DNA from: Salinispora arenicola | GTDB lineage: Bacteria; Actinomycetota; Actinomycetes; Mycobacteriales; Micromonosporaceae | DNA: 64,000 nucleotides | NCBI RefSeq assembly: GCF_006716065.1 | Contig: NZ_VFOL01000001.1 | Span: 3,038,001 to 3,102,000 of the forward strand | Reading direction: 5' to 3' | In this document: positions 42,073-51,733 of the stretch, piece by piece | Layout: the number at the start of each line of letters is the position of its first letter | How positions within the stretch are numbered: the stretch's first letter is position 1 | Program-made: the position numbers and the translations under genes | The notes under the pieces: model-generated | Told to the model about the DNA's origin: nothing | What the model saw: the letters and a program-made list of their open reading frames with translations, nothing else | Databases searched by the model: none

Positions 42073-44243
42073 CTGCCCGACGGCCCGGGCGCACTAGGTC
42101 CCTCACCCTGCCGTGCCGGTGCGGGAATTCGGTTGAGGTATCGACCGAGGTCGTCCAGCCAGAGGTCGACCTCGACCAGGCGCAGGACGTCGGCCCGCTG
42201 TTCGCCGGCCTGAATGATCCGCTGGACCTGCTCGGCGACACCCGTCGCGGCTGTTGGGACGGGCGCCACCGGCCGTGGGCGGCCCTGCGGCATATGGCTG
42301 GCAACATCAGCGTATGCGGAGCGCAGCCACTCGGCTCGGCTCAACAGCTGAGCCGTGGGTGCGGGCCAGTTCGCCGCCAGCGCTCCGGGCCGGTCACCGA
42401 TGAGGAGTCCCTCCGCGCCACGCACGATGCGATGCCCGGCGACCAGCGCCGCTTCCCAGTCAACGTCGGACGGTTCCGGATCGTGGCTCTCCAGGTGGTA
42501 CTGGCAGAACGACGCGTCGGCCAGGGCCTGCGCCCGGTGCGTCGCCTCGACAGCATGCCGGCCACCACCTCGTCCTGCCAGCGTCGTGACGGTTTCCTCG
42601 ATCGCGTGAGCGCCGGCGTCGAGAAGCGTGGACGCGCGCCGGCGGAGTTCGCCACCGCCACCCCGTGGCCAGATGAGGATGCCGGTGACGACGCCGATTG
42701 CCGCCCCGATCAGGACGTCCAGCAGACGGACACCGGCCAGCTGCCAATCGGTTGGGGTGAGCTGAGCGAAGACGGTGATCAGCAGCAGCGTCAGAAGCGC
42801 CTGCCCCCAGACCAGTCCGAACAATGGCCCCACACCCAAGGCCAACAGCATCGTCAGCGGCAGGATCGCCGCGTATGTCGCCTGTCCGGGAAGCACCAGC
42901 AGCAGCAGGGCCCCGGCGCAGGCGCCGACGATCGTTCCGGTCAGCGCCAGGCGGAACGTGGCCCGAGTGTCCGCGGCAGACGTCCGCAGGAGGGTGAGAA
43001 TGGCCAAGAGCACCCAGAAGCCGTGCCTCAGATCCAATGTGCCAGCGATCAGTCGTGCGGCAGCCAGCGCGACGGCCAGCCGGAGCGCCTGCTGAAAGGA
43101 CACCGAACGCGGGGTGAGGTGCAACCGCAGCCGCTGCCAGTACAGCGACGGAAGGCTGCGACGCAGATACCAGAACGTGTCCGGGCCGGCCGGGGGACGT
43201 GTCGGGTCCGCGTGGCCCTCGGCGATCCTGACGGCAGTTGCGACGAAGTCGGCATGCCGCGCCAGCGTCTGGACGCTCGCGGCCACCCGTAGCTGGGAAG
43301 CCGTGGCCGACCGCCACGCCTCTGGCCGCCGATGTTCTGTGATCGGGACTGCGCCGGGGGAGGCGGGCGCCGTTCCCATCAGGGTGTCACCAGAGTGACG
43401 GAGAGACGTCGCGCATCGCCGCAGCAGGTCTGCCGATTCCACATCCGTGGTCGTCGCGCCGTTCCCCAGCAGCCACCCGGCGATCCGAAGTGTCTGGCGC
43501 AGGCCCATGGCCGCGTCCCGTAGCGCGTGGTCGCGGCGGCCTGCCGATGTCGCCCGTTCGGTCGGAGACAGACGCCACATCCGGGTCTGCTCGACGGCGT
43601 CAACTGCCTCGGCGTGGCGGCGCCACGCCTCTTTCTCGGCGCCCGGCTGCCCGGCCAGTACATCCGCGAGCGCGGCGACGTACGAGGCGATACTGTGCGT
43701 GGCGCCGCCCAGGCGCTGTGCGAAAGTGACCGGCGCAGGGCCGGGCCAGAGCGTCACCTCGGCCACGGCCACCAGTCCGATGGCGAGCGTCACCCCGGCG
43801 AGCCGTTCCGGCAGCCTGTCGGGTTGGTACGGCGGAAAGCTGGCCAAGATGTAGAAGATCTGAAACCCACCGGCGAGGCCGGTCAGCCGAGGTCCGCTGA
43901 CACCGGCGACGGCGACAGCGAACCCGACCACGAGCATGCCGGCTGTGGCGGCCCAGGTGCTCGCGGCCAGCATCGTGCCGGCGGCGATCAATATCCACAT
44001 GATCGGCAGTGCGGCGAGCAGCGTCCGTGCCCGCTGGGCCGGCCGTCCCGGCAGCTGGGTGAACACGCCGGCGGCGATGGTACCGAACAGCGCGTATGTG
44101 GCCATGGCTGTGCTGCCCAGGCCGTAGCGGCAGCCGTAGAAGACGAGGCAGGCGACGAGGGTCAGCCGTGCCGCACGGCGGGTGAGGCAGTAGTCCGGGT
44201 CCCGCTGCTGAAGCCAGTTCAGGACACCACGCCACGACCACAC
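42069..44243 (-). CDS. FUSC family membrane protein (aromatic-acid exporter type)
   Basis: The 724-residue protein has two homologous sets of about six membrane segments (residues about 25-165 and 395-545), each followed by a long helical cytoplasmic domain, as in the FUSC/YccS/AaeB group. Characteristic stretches are RAARLTLVACLVFYGCRYGLGS, GFQIFYILASFPPYQPDRLPERLAGV, FQQALRLAVALAAARLIAG and HGFWVLLAILTLL. These proteins are proposed efflux transporters of aromatic carboxylates or similar compounds. GTG 44243 has TAGTCT 6 nt upstream. It converges on merR with a 4-nt overlap of stops. Confidence 0.88.
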   Translation of the reverse strand: MWSWRGVLNWLQQRDPDYCLTRRAARLTLVACLVFYGCRYGLGSTAMATYALFGTIAAGVFTQLPGRPAQRARTLLAALPIMWILIAAGTMLAASTWAATAGMLVVGFAVAVAGVSGPRLTGLAGGFQIFYILASFPPYQPDRLPERLAGVTLAIGLVAVAEVTLWPGPAPVTFAQRLGGATHSIASYVAALADVLAGQPGAEKEAWRRHAEAVDAVEQTRMWRLSPTERATSAGRRDHALRDAAMGLRQTLRIAGWLLGNGATTTDVESADLLRRCATSLRHSGDTLMGTAPASPGAVPITEHRRPEAWRSATASQLRVAASVQTLARHADFVATAVRIAEGHADPTRPPAGPDTFWYLRRSLPSLYWQRLRLHLTPRSVSFQQALRLAVALAAARLIAGTLDLRHGFWVLLAILTLLRTSAADTRATFRLALTGTIVGACAGALLLLVLPGQATYAAILPLTMLLALGVGPLFGLVWGQALLTLLLITVFAQLTPTDWQLAGVRLLDVLIGAAIGVVTGILIWPRGGGGELRRRASTLLDAGAHAIEETVTTLAGRGGGRHAVEATHRAQALADASFCQYHLESHDPEPSDVDWEAALVAGHRIVRGAEGLLIGDRPGALAANWPAPTAQLLSRAEWLRSAYADVASHMPQGRPRPVAPVPTAATGVAEQVQRIIQAGEQRADVLRLVEVDLWLDDLGRYLNRIPAPARQGEGPSAPGPSGS

Positions 44244-44249
44244 GCGCGC

Positions 44250-44255
44250 AGACTA
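44250..44255 (-). promoter_or_regulatory. -10 element TAGTCT, leaderless FUSC gene
   Basis: TAGTCT ends 6 nt before GTG 44243. Confidence 0.5.
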
Positions 44256-44302
44256 TCGACTGACTGCCCGGGAATCCGGTCTTCGAGCGGAAGCGGGGTC
44301 GA

Positions 44303-46057
44303 CTACACCCTCCGTGCCTCGTCGGCCAGGTGTGCGACGAGGCCGTCCACCGGCAGTTCGCGACGATCGCCGGTGGGCCGGTCACGCACCTCGGCGTACC
44401 CGTCGGCGAGCCGGCGGCCGACCACGACCGTCCGGGGAATGCCGACCAGTTCCGCGTCGGTGAACTTCACCCCGGCGGAGACGTGCTCTCGGTCGTCCAC
44501 CAGCACCCGTAGGCCGGCCTCGGCGAGACGGTTGCCGAGGCCGAGTGCTGTCTCCACCTGCGGTCCCCTACCGGCCGCCACCAGGTGTACGTCGCATGGC
44601 GCGACCTCGGTCGGCCAGACGAGGCCCCGCTCGTCGTGGTGCTGCTCGGCGATCACCGCGACCGCCCGGGACACACCGATGCCGTAGCAGCCCATCGTGG
44701 GTCGGACCGACTGGCCCTCCGGGCCGAGCACGTCCACGGTGAACGCGTCGGTGTAGCGGCGACCGAGCTGGAAGATGTGCCCGATCTCGATGCCCCGACG
44801 TAGGGTGAGCTGCCCGGTGCGGCAGGCCGGGCAGGGATCGCCGGGACGGACCTCGGCGGCCTCGATCGTGCCGTCGGGCAGGAAGTCTCGACCGCAGACG
44901 ACGTTCGTCGCGTGCCGTCCGGGCTCGTTCGCGCCGGTCAGCCAGGCGGTGCCGGGCACCACCCGGGGGTCGACCAGGTAACGGACACCGAGCTTGGCCA
45001 TGACCTGCGGCCCGAGGTAGCCACGGACCAACTCGGGGTGGTCGGCCCAGCCGTCGAACACGGTGACGGTCGCCGGGGCGAGTGTCGCCGCGACCCGCTT
45101 GAGATCAACCTCCCGGTCACCGGGAAGGCCGATGACCAGGAGCTCGGACTTCGCCGCGCCGGGCGGGCGGATCGTGAGGACGACATTCTTCAGGGTGTCG
45201 CCGGCGGCCCAGTCGTCCCGGCCGGCCAGCGCACGGGCGTTGGCGAGGCCGACCAGGCTGGCGATCGTCGGTGTGTCCGGGGTGTCGTGCACCTGAGTCG
45301 CCGGCCGTTCCTCCGGGTTCGAGGCCGGCGGGGCGAGTGTGGTCACGGCCTCGGTGTTCGCGGCGTGGTCGCACGCGGTGCAGCCGACGTAGACGTCCTC
45401 GCCGACCTTGGACGTGGCCAGGAACTCCTCCGAAGCCGAGCCGCCCATCGCCCCGGAAACGGCGTGCACGACCGCGTAGTCCAGGCCGAGCCGCGCGAAG
45501 ATCTTTTGGTACGCGCTCCGGTGTCGGTCGTAGGCGGCCTGGAGACCCGCCTCGTCCAGGTCGAAGGAGTACGCGTCCTTCATCAGGAACTCGCGCCCAC
45601 GCAACAGACCGGCCCGGGGCCGTGCCTCGTCGCGGAACTTTGTCTGTATCTGGAAGATCCCTACGGGGAAGTCCCGGTACGAGGTGAACAGCTCCTTGAC
45701 CAGCAGGGCCGCCGGCTCCTCGTGGGTCGGGGCGAGCAGGTGCTCGGCGCCCCTTCGGTCGACGAGGGTGATGAGGTCGTCGCCGTACTCCGTCCACCGC
45801 CCGCTGGTCCGGTACGGCTCGGCCGGCAGCAGCGCCGGGAAGTGCACCTCCTGGTCACCGATCGCGAGCATCTCGGTCCGGATCACCTCGGCCACCCGGT
45901 CGAGCACGAGCTTGCCCAGCGGCAGCCAGGTGTACCCACCGAGGGCGGCGCGGCGGAGGTAGCCGGCGCGCAGGAGCAGCCGGTGGCTCGGTACCTCTGC
46001 GTCTGCTGGGTCCTCACGGAGGGTCCGCAGCAGCAGGGTCGACATCCGTAGCAGCAT
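44303..46057 (-). CDS. proS: Prolyl-tRNA synthetase, bacterial type with editing domain
   Basis: The 584-residue enzyme charges tRNA-Pro. Class II motifs are present: motif 1 around [28 protein letters not shown], motif 2 [26 protein letters not shown], and motif 3 [27 protein letters not shown]. The YbaK-like editing domain, which clears Ala-tRNA-Pro, is inserted between motifs 2 and 3 (about residues 225-390). A C-terminal anticodon-binding domain ends the protein. ATG 46057 is the natural start with TACGCT 6 nt upstream; ATG 46045 is a second option. The frame is open further upstream without signals. Confidence 0.96.
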   Translation of the reverse strand: MLLRMSTLLLRTLREDPADAEVPSHRLLLRAGYLRRAALGGYTWLPLGKLVLDRVAEVIRTEMLAIGDQEVHFPALLPAEPYRTSGRWTEYGDDLITLVDRRGAEHLLAPTHEEPAALLVKELFTSYRDFPVGIFQIQTKFRDEARPRAGLLRGREFLMKDAYSFDLDEAGLQAAYDRHRSAYQKIFARLGLDYAVVHAVSGAMGGSASEEFLATSKVGEDVYVGCTACDHAANTEAVTTLAPPASNPEERPATQVHDTPDTPTIASLVGLANARALAGRDDWAAGDTLKNVVLTIRPPGAAKSELLVIGLPGDREVDLKRVAATLAPATVTVFDGWADHPELVRGYLGPQVMAKLGVRYLVDPRVVPGTAWLTGANEPGRHATNVVCGRDFLPDGTIEAAEVRPGDPCPACRTGQLTLRRGIEIGHIFQLGRRYTDAFTVDVLGPEGQSVRPTMGCYGIGVSRAVAVIAEQHHDERGLVWPTEVAPCDVHLVAAGRGPQVETALGLGNRLAEAGLRVLVDDREHVSAGVKFTDAELVGIPRTVVVGRRLADGYAEVRDRPTGDRRELPVDGLVAHLADEARRV

Positions 46058-46063
46058 TGCCGC

Positions 46064-46069
46064 AGCGTA
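46064..46069 (-). promoter_or_regulatory. -10 element TACGCT, leaderless proS
   Basis: TACGCT ends 6 nt before ATG 46057. Confidence 0.45.
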
Positions 46070-46158
46070 CGGCCGCACCCCGCGGAGCAGCGAGCGATTT
46101 GACCCTGTTCGAGATCCACGCCGTGTTCGTCGCGAAGCGGCCCGGCCTGACCCGTGAG

Positions 46159-46200
46159 ACGACGGTGGGCTGCCCGGATCACCGGGCAGCCCACCGTCGT
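46159..46200. terminator. Perfect 19-bp hairpin after sucB
   Basis: Arms 46159-46177 and 46182-46200 are exactly complementary with the loop ATCA. It lies 12 nt beyond the sucB stop and is the strongest terminator-like hairpin in the window, although it lacks a T-run. Confidence 0.75.
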
Positions 46201-46211
46201 CGGGTCGGGTG

Positions 46212-47966
46212 TTACCGGCCCAGTTCGGCCTCGAAGTTGCCGGCCTCCAGCCGTTCCTTGATCGCGCCAAGGAAACGGGCCGCGTCGGCACCGTCGATCA
46301 GTCGGTGGTCGTACGACAGGGCCAGGTAGATCATTGACCGGACGGCCACGACCTCGCCCAGTTCCGGGTCGTTGACCACGACCGGGCGCTTGACCACGGC
46401 ACCCGTGCCGAGCATCGCCGACTGCGGCGACGGCACGATCGGGGTGTCGAAGAGGGCGCCCCGGCTGCCGGTGTTGGTCAGCGTGAACGTCGCACCAGCG
46501 AGCTCATCCGGGCTGATCTTGTTGGTACGGGTGCGCTCGGCCAGGTCGGAGACCCGCTTGGCGATGCCACCGAGGTTGAGGTCGCCGGCGTTGTGAATGA
46601 CCGGCACCATCAGGCCCCGCTCGGTGTCCACGGCGATGCCGAGGTGCTCCGCCTCTGGGTAGGTGATCGTCCCGGCCGCCAGGTCCATCTGGGCGTTGAC
46701 GATCGGGTACGCCTGCAACGCCTCGACGGCGGCCAGAGCGAAGAACGGCAGGAAGGACAGCTTCACGCCGTGCCGCTGCTGGAACGAGTCCTTCGCCTGG
46801 GCCCGCAGCTTGGCGATCCGGGTGACGTCGACCTCGACCACGGTGGTGAGCTGCGCCATCTCGTGCAGCGACTCGTGCATCCGCTTCGCGATGGTCGCGC
46901 GGATCCGGGGCAGCTTCTCGGTGGCGCCCCGCTTGCTGCTGGGCGCGGGCCGGGCAGCCGGCTTCGGCGCCGCCGGGGCGGGCTCCGCGGCCGGGGCCGG
47001 AGCCGCCTTGGCCGCGCGGGCCTGCTCGGCGGCGTCGAGGACGTCCTGCTTCCGGATCCGGCCACCGACGCCGGTGCCGTTGACCGTGGCCAGGTCGACC
47101 CCGTGCTCACCGGCCAGCTTGCGGACCAGCGGGGTGACGTATCCCGGGGTTTCCGCACCGCCGGTTCCCGACGGCTGCGGGGCGGGCGCGGACGGGGCGG
47201 CGGCCTGCTCGGCCTTCGCCGGTTCGGCGGCGACCTCGGTCTCCGCCGCCGGCTCGTTGTAGGACACCCCCGGGGTCGGCTCGGTGACCTCCGGCTCGGG
47301 CTTCGGTGCGGGGGCCGCCGCCTTCGGCTCAGGCTTCGGCTCGGCCTTCGGCGTGGCACCGGCCGCGCCGACGACCGCCAGCGTCGCGCCGACGTCCGCC
47401 GTCTCGTCCTCCGCCACGGTGATCTCCAGGACGGTCCCGGCGACCGGCGACGGGATCTCGGTGTCCACCTTGTCGGTCGACACCTCGAGCAGCGGCTCGT
47501 CGACCTCCACGGTCTCGCCGACCTGCTTGAGCCAGCGGGTGACCGTGCCCTCGGTAACGCTCTCGCCGAGGGCCGGCATCGTCACCGGGGTACCCTCGCC
47601 CGACGGCGCGGGAGCCGGCTGCTCCTCGGCGGGCTGCGCCGGCTCCGGGCCGCTCCCCTCAGCGGCGGCGGTCGGCTCGGGTGCCGACGTGGCCGCCTGC
47701 TGTGGCGCGGCCCCGCCGCCACTCGACGCCTCGTCGCCGATCGTCGCCAGCTCGCTGCCGACCTCGGCGGTCTCGTCCTCGCCGACCACGATCCGGGTCA
47801 GCACGCCGGCCGCGGGGGACGGGATCTCGGTGTCCACCTTGTCGGTCGACACCTCGAGCAGCGGCTCGTCAACCTCGACGGTGTCGCCCTCCTGCTTGAG
47901 CCAGCGCGTGACGGTGCCCTCGGTGACGCTTTCACCGAGCCGGGGCATGGTGACCGATACCGGCAT
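46212..47966 (-). CDS. sucB: 2-oxoacid dehydrogenase E2 (dihydrolipoamide acyltransferase) with two lipoyl domains
   Basis: The 584-residue protein has two N-terminal lipoyl domains with the lipoylated lysine in [14 protein letters not shown] (residues about 38-51 and again about 161-174) and Pro/Ala/Glu-rich linkers. A peripheral subunit-binding domain follows ([33 protein letters not shown], about 275-310), then the acyltransferase core with [16 protein letters not shown]. Actinobacterial proteins of this form are shared E2 subunits of pyruvate/2-oxoglutarate dehydrogenase (SucB/DlaT). lpdA, encoding E3, lies directly upstream on the same strand, and lipA/lipB for lipoylation are in the same window. 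A ribosome site GGAG precedes ATG 47966. Confidence 0.94.
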   Translation of the reverse strand: MPVSVTMPRLGESVTEGTVTRWLKQEGDTVEVDEPLLEVSTDKVDTEIPSPAAGVLTRIVVGEDETAEVGSELATIGDEASSGGGAAPQQAATSAPEPTAAAEGSGPEPAQPAEEQPAPAPSGEGTPVTMPALGESVTEGTVTRWLKQVGETVEVDEPLLEVSTDKVDTEIPSPVAGTVLEITVAEDETADVGATLAVVGAAGATPKAEPKPEPKAAAPAPKPEPEVTEPTPGVSYNEPAAETEVAAEPAKAEQAAAPSAPAPQPSGTGGAETPGYVTPLVRKLAGEHGVDLATVNGTGVGGRIRKQDVLDAAEQARAAKAAPAPAAEPAPAAPKPAARPAPSSKRGATEKLPRIRATIAKRMHESLHEMAQLTTVVEVDVTRIAKLRAQAKDSFQQRHGVKLSFLPFFALAAVEALQAYPIVNAQMDLAAGTITYPEAEHLGIAVDTERGLMVPVIHNAGDLNLGGIAKRVSDLAERTRTNKISPDELAGATFTLTNTGSRGALFDTPIVPSPQSAMLGTGAVVKRPVVVNDPELGEVVAVRSMIYLALSYDHRLIDGADAARFLGAIKERLEAGNFEAELGR

Positions 47967-48031
47967 GTTCTCCAGACTCCTTCATTCCCCTGATGGGATC
48001 GTCGCCCGTCGCCGGACGCCGCGTTGTCGTG

Positions 48032-49420
48032 TCAGGCGTGCGTGTGCAGTGGCTTGCCGGCGAGGGCAAGGTGCGCCTCACCCAGAGCCTCGCTCTGCGT
48101 CGGGTGGGCGTGCACGAGCTGCGCCACCTCGGCGGGGTACGCCTCCCAGTTGTAGATGAGCTGGGCCTCACCGATCAGCTCACCGACCCGGGCACCCACC
48201 ATGTGCACGCCGACGACCGGGCCGTCCTCGACCCGGACCAGCTTGACGAAGCCGGCCGTCTTGAGGATCTGGCTCTTGCCGTTGCCGCCCAGGTTGTAGT
48301 TGTAGGTCTTGACCTTGTCGGCACCGTACTGCTCCTTGGCCTTCGCCTCGGTCAGGCCGACCGACGCCAGCTCGGGGTCGGAGTAGGTGACCCGGGGAAT
48401 GCCGGCCTCGTCGATGACGGCCGGATTCTGTCCGGCGATCTCCTCGGCGACGAAGATGCCCTGCTGGAAGCCACGGTGCGCGAGCTGGAGGCCGGGCACG
48501 ATGTCACCGACCGCGTAGACGTTCGGCACGCTGGTGCGCAGCCGCTCGTCGGTCAGCACGTAGCCCCGGTCCATCCGGACGCCCTGTTCCTCGTAACCGA
48601 GGCCGGCGGTGTTCGGACCGCGGCCAACGGCGACCAGCAGCAGCTCGGCTTCGACGGTCTCACCGCCGGCGATGGTCACCCGGACGCCCTTGCCGGTCTT
48701 CTCGACCTTCTCGAACGGCTTGCCGACCTTGAAGTTGATCTTCCGCTTACGGAAGGCCCGCTCCAGCGCCTTCGACGACTCCTCGTCCTCGGCGGCGACC
48801 AGCCGGGGTAGCGCCTCGATGACCGTGACGTCGACCCCGAACGACTTCCACACACTGGCGAACTCGACCCCGATGACGCCGCCACCGAGAACGATCACCG
48901 ACTCCGGGACGCGGTCCATCACCAGCGCGTGGTCGCTCGTGATGATCCGCTCACCGTCGACCTCCAGGCCGGGCAGGCTCTTCGCGTACGAGCCGGAGGC
49001 CAGAATGATGTTGCGGCCGGTGTACCGCTTGCCGTCGACCTCGACGGTGTTCGGCGCGACCAGGCGGCCGGCGCCGGCGACGAAGGTGATGTTCTTCGCG
49101 CCGCCCACCAGGCCCTGCAGGCCCTTGTACAGCCGGGCGACCACCCCGTCCTTGTACGAGTTGACCGCCGCCATGTCGATGCCGACCAACTCGGCCTTGA
49201 CGCCGAACTGCTCCGACTCGCGGGTCTGGTCGGCGACCTCGGCCGTGTGCAGCAGCGCCTTGGTCGGGATGCAGCCGTTGTGCAGGCACGTGCCGCCGAG
49301 CTTGCCCTTCTCGACCAGCGCGACGGAGAGGCCCAGCTCGGCAGCACGCAGCGCCGCCGCGTAGCCGCCGCTGCCACCTCCGAGGATGACGGTGTCGAAG
49401 GTCTCGTTCGGCTCGCTCAC
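48032..49420 (-). CDS. lpdA: Dihydrolipoyl dehydrogenase (E3)
   Basis: GTG 49420, 6 nt after GGGAG, gives the normal length of 462 residues; the open frame continues 20 codons upstream. The flavoenzyme re-oxidises the dihydrolipoyl groups of E2 and GcvH. It has the FAD motif ILGGGSGGYAAALRAAELG, the redox disulfide GGTCLHNGCIPTK, the NAD motif VIVLGGGVIGVEFASVW, GDIVPGLQLAHRGFQQG and the active-site histidine in HAHPTQSEALGEA. The 65-nt gap to sucB suggests one transcript. It diverges from the small gene at 49600. Confidence 0.96.
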   Translation of the reverse strand: MSEPNETFDTVILGGGSGGYAAALRAAELGLSVALVEKGKLGGTCLHNGCIPTKALLHTAEVADQTRESEQFGVKAELVGIDMAAVNSYKDGVVARLYKGLQGLVGGAKNITFVAGAGRLVAPNTVEVDGKRYTGRNIILASGSYAKSLPGLEVDGERIITSDHALVMDRVPESVIVLGGGVIGVEFASVWKSFGVDVTVIEALPRLVAAEDEESSKALERAFRKRKINFKVGKPFEKVEKTGKGVRVTIAGGETVEAELLLVAVGRGPNTAGLGYEEQGVRMDRGYVLTDERLRTSVPNVYAVGDIVPGLQLAHRGFQQGIFVAEEIAGQNPAVIDEAGIPRVTYSDPELASVGLTEAKAKEQYGADKVKTYNYNLGGNGKSQILKTAGFVKLVRVEDGPVVGVHMVGARVGELIGEAQLIYNWEAYPAEVAQLVHAHPTQSEALGEAHLALAGKPLHTHA

Positions 49421-49553
49421 GTCCAACTCCCAGGTCGCCTGGCTGCATCGGGGGGTCACGGTGGGGTAATGCGGACACACCCCACCTCGGTCATCTTGTC
49501 ACCACCATGACCGGTGCGGGCAACGAGGTGCCCAACGACACGTCCGGGGCACG

Positions 49554-49559
49554 TACCCT
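49554..49559 (+). promoter_or_regulatory. -10 element TACCCT upstream of small conserved gene
   Basis: TACCCT is followed by a leader of about 33 nt with the ribosome site GGGGAG (49587-49592) before GTG 49600. This supports the shorter start of that gene. Confidence 0.4.
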
Positions 49560-49599
49560 TGGCATCGGCTTCGATGATGCGGGTGTGGGGAGACGGCCG

Positions 49600-49926
49600 G
49601 TGGGACTGTTCCGACGGAAGAAGGCGCGTCCGGTCAGTCAGGACCGCGGGGCTGACCGTGCCGATCTGGGGCACCTTGAGAACTTCGTCCAGACCCGGCG
49701 GGGGGTCGAGGCGTTCATCGAGCCCCGAACGACCGTCACCGAGACCACGGTGATGCTGATCGCGGACGACGGGGAGTGGACCCGCCGCCGGATCGACGGC
49801 CCGGACGGCGCGCGACGCTTCGCCCACCGAATGGGCATACCCGTGTACGACGTGCGCCTCATGGGCTACCCGCAGCGGATGCGCGACTACAACGAACGCC
49901 GCAAGCGCCGTCCCGAACTGTTCTGA
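49600..49926 (+). CDS. Conserved actinobacterial protein of unknown function
   Basis: GTG 49600 with GGGGAG 7 nt upstream gives a 108-residue soluble protein; an ATG at 49507 would add 31 residues but lies upstream of the likely promoter. It begins MGLFRRKKARP and contains LENFVQTRRGVEAFIEPRTTVTETTVMLIADDGEWTRRRIDGPDGARRFAHRMGIPVYDVRLMGYPQRMRDYNERRK in segments that look alpha/beta. Proteins like this occur beside lpdA and pepA in related genomes but have no assigned role. It converges on pepA across a hairpin. Confidence 0.65.
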   Translation: MGLFRRKKARPVSQDRGADRADLGHLENFVQTRRGVEAFIEPRTTVTETTVMLIADDGEWTRRRIDGPDGARRFAHRMGIPVYDVRLMGYPQRMRDYNERRKRRPELF

Positions 49927-49953
49927 GCGGGTACTCGTCCCGGAGCGGATGGC

Positions 49954-50001
49954 CAGGAGGACCCTTCGCCCCATGCCCTGGCGTTGCCAAGGGCCCTCCT
50001 G
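49954..50001. terminator. Bidirectional terminator before pepA
   Basis: Arms 49954-49966 and 49989-50001 pair over 13 bases with one mismatch, between convergent genes. Confidence 0.6.
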
Positions 50002-50006
50002 ACACC

Positions 50007-51572
50007 TCAGCCCTGGGTGGCGATGTCCTCGATCAGGTGCAGCAGGGTGCGGACGGGGACGCCGGTGCCGCCCTTGGTCAGGTAGCCGGTCGGCTCGCCG
50101 GAGTGGTAGCTGGGCCCGGCGATGTCGATGTGCGCCCAGGACACCTCGTCAGCGACGAACTCGCGCAGGAACACGCCGCCCTGAAGCATGTGACCTGCTC
50201 GATCCATCCCGGCGTTGACCTGGGAGATGTCGGCGACCTCGGAGTCCATGCCCTTGCGCACGTCCTCCGGCAGCGGCATCGGCCAGGTCGGCTCGCCGAC
50301 CGCCTCGCCGGCAGTCCGTACCCGCTCACACAACTCCGGCGTGCCCATCACACCGGCCACCCGCTTGCCCAGCGCGACCACCTGGCCGCCGGTCAGGGTG
50401 GAGGTCTCCAGCAGGTAGTCGCAGCCGTCCGTGCAGGCGCGGGCGATCGCGTCGGCGAGGATCATCCGCCCCTCGGCGTCGGTGTTGAGCACCTCGACAC
50501 GCTTACCGTCGAACATCGTGATGACATCGCCCGGCCGGTACGCGGTGCCGGAGGGCATGTTCTCCGCCATCGGCACATACGCGGTCACCGGCACGGCGGG
50601 CGCAAGCTCCGCGACCGCCAGCATCGCGGCGGCGACGGCGGCGGCGCCGGCCATGTCGGACTTCATCTCCCACATGCCCTGAGACGGCTTGATCGAGACG
50701 CCGCCGGTGTCGAAGGTGATGCCCTTGCCGACCAGGGCGACCCGCTTGCCGGTGCCCCCGCCAGCCGGGGTGTAGCTGATTCGCACCAGCCGTGGCGGTG
50801 CCTCCGACCCCTGCCCGACGGCGGTGATGCCGCCGTAGCCACCCTCGCGCAGGGCGACCTCGTCGAGGACCTCCACCTCCAGCCCGGCTGCGCGGGCGGC
50901 GTCGGCCACGGCGTCGGCGAAGGCCGGCGGGCGTAGCTCGTTGGGGGCGGCGTTGACCCAGTCCCGAGAGCGGCGGACCGCGGTGGCCACCGCCTGCGCC
51001 CGGGCGACCTCAGCGGTGGCGACCGCGTCACCCGCGTCCGGGACCGCCACCAGCACCTCCGCGACCGGCTCCCGCCGGGCCGGCTGCGGACGGGTCTTGT
51101 AGCCGGCGAACCGGTACCCGCCCAGCAACGCACCCTCAGCGACCGCGCGCAGCGCCGCCGGTGCGTCGGCGTCGTCCGGCAGCGGCAGGGTCAGCGCGAC
51201 CCGGGCCGTGCCGGCCAGCGCACGCACGGCCGCGCCGGCCGCACGGCGCAGGATCTCAGGGGCGGGGGCGGCGCCGGTCGGCTCCGGTCCGAGGCCCACC
51301 GCAGCAACCACCGGAGCGGTTACCGTGCCGAGCGTGGCGAGCTTGATCACCTCGCCCGGTCCGCCGGTTGCGCCGAGCAACGCCAGCGTTTCGGTCAATT
51401 TTCCATCGAACGCCGCGGCGATGCTCTCCGCGCCGCTGGCCAGCAGCAGGGTGCCGACGAGGTCGCCGGCCCGCTCACCGGGCTGGCTGTGCACGCCGAT
51501 GACGATCGCGTCGACGGCGAGTTCGGCGGGGTCGGTGTCGACGAGGCTGAGAGTGATGGTGGACGATGTCAC
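50007..51572 (-). CDS. pepA: Leucyl aminopeptidase (M17)
   Basis: GTG 51572 gives a 521-residue protein. The C-terminal catalytic domain carries the two-zinc site and signatures of M17: VALVGKGITFDTGGVSIKPS, the metal ligands in KSDMAGAA, and NTDAEGRMILADA with the catalytic arginine, then TLTGGQVVALG. The N-terminal macrodomain-like half is less conserved, as usual. It removes N-terminal residues from peptides in the cytoplasm as a hexamer. GGAG lies about 10 nt before the GTG; the frame is open further upstream without signals. It diverges from gcvT. Confidence 0.93.
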   Translation of the reverse strand: MTSSTITLSLVDTDPAELAVDAIVIGVHSQPGERAGDLVGTLLLASGAESIAAAFDGKLTETLALLGATGGPGEVIKLATLGTVTAPVVAAVGLGPEPTGAAPAPEILRRAAGAAVRALAGTARVALTLPLPDDADAPAALRAVAEGALLGGYRFAGYKTRPQPARREPVAEVLVAVPDAGDAVATAEVARAQAVATAVRRSRDWVNAAPNELRPPAFADAVADAARAAGLEVEVLDEVALREGGYGGITAVGQGSEAPPRLVRISYTPAGGGTGKRVALVGKGITFDTGGVSIKPSQGMWEMKSDMAGAAAVAAAMLAVAELAPAVPVTAYVPMAENMPSGTAYRPGDVITMFDGKRVEVLNTDAEGRMILADAIARACTDGCDYLLETSTLTGGQVVALGKRVAGVMGTPELCERVRTAGEAVGEPTWPMPLPEDVRKGMDSEVADISQVNAGMDRAGHMLQGGVFLREFVADEVSWAHIDIAGPSYHSGEPTGYLTKGGTGVPVRTLLHLIEDIATQG

Positions 51573-51720
51573 TGAAGCTACTCCGGGCGGGCCGGGCCGG
51601 TCGCGTCGTCGCGTACCAGCGATGAAGGTCTCGGGCGGACCGTACCCGCCGTTGACCACTGCTGTCCCGCCAGTGTTTCCGGCGGGTTCCGCCGATGCTA
51701 GTCAGCCGGCGCGGAGCCGG

Positions 51721-51726
51721 TAAGTT
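51721..51726 (+). promoter_or_regulatory. -10 element TAAGTT, leaderless gcvT
   Basis: TAAGTT ends 7 nt before ATG 51734. Confidence 0.5.
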
Positions 51727-51733
51727 GCCACCC

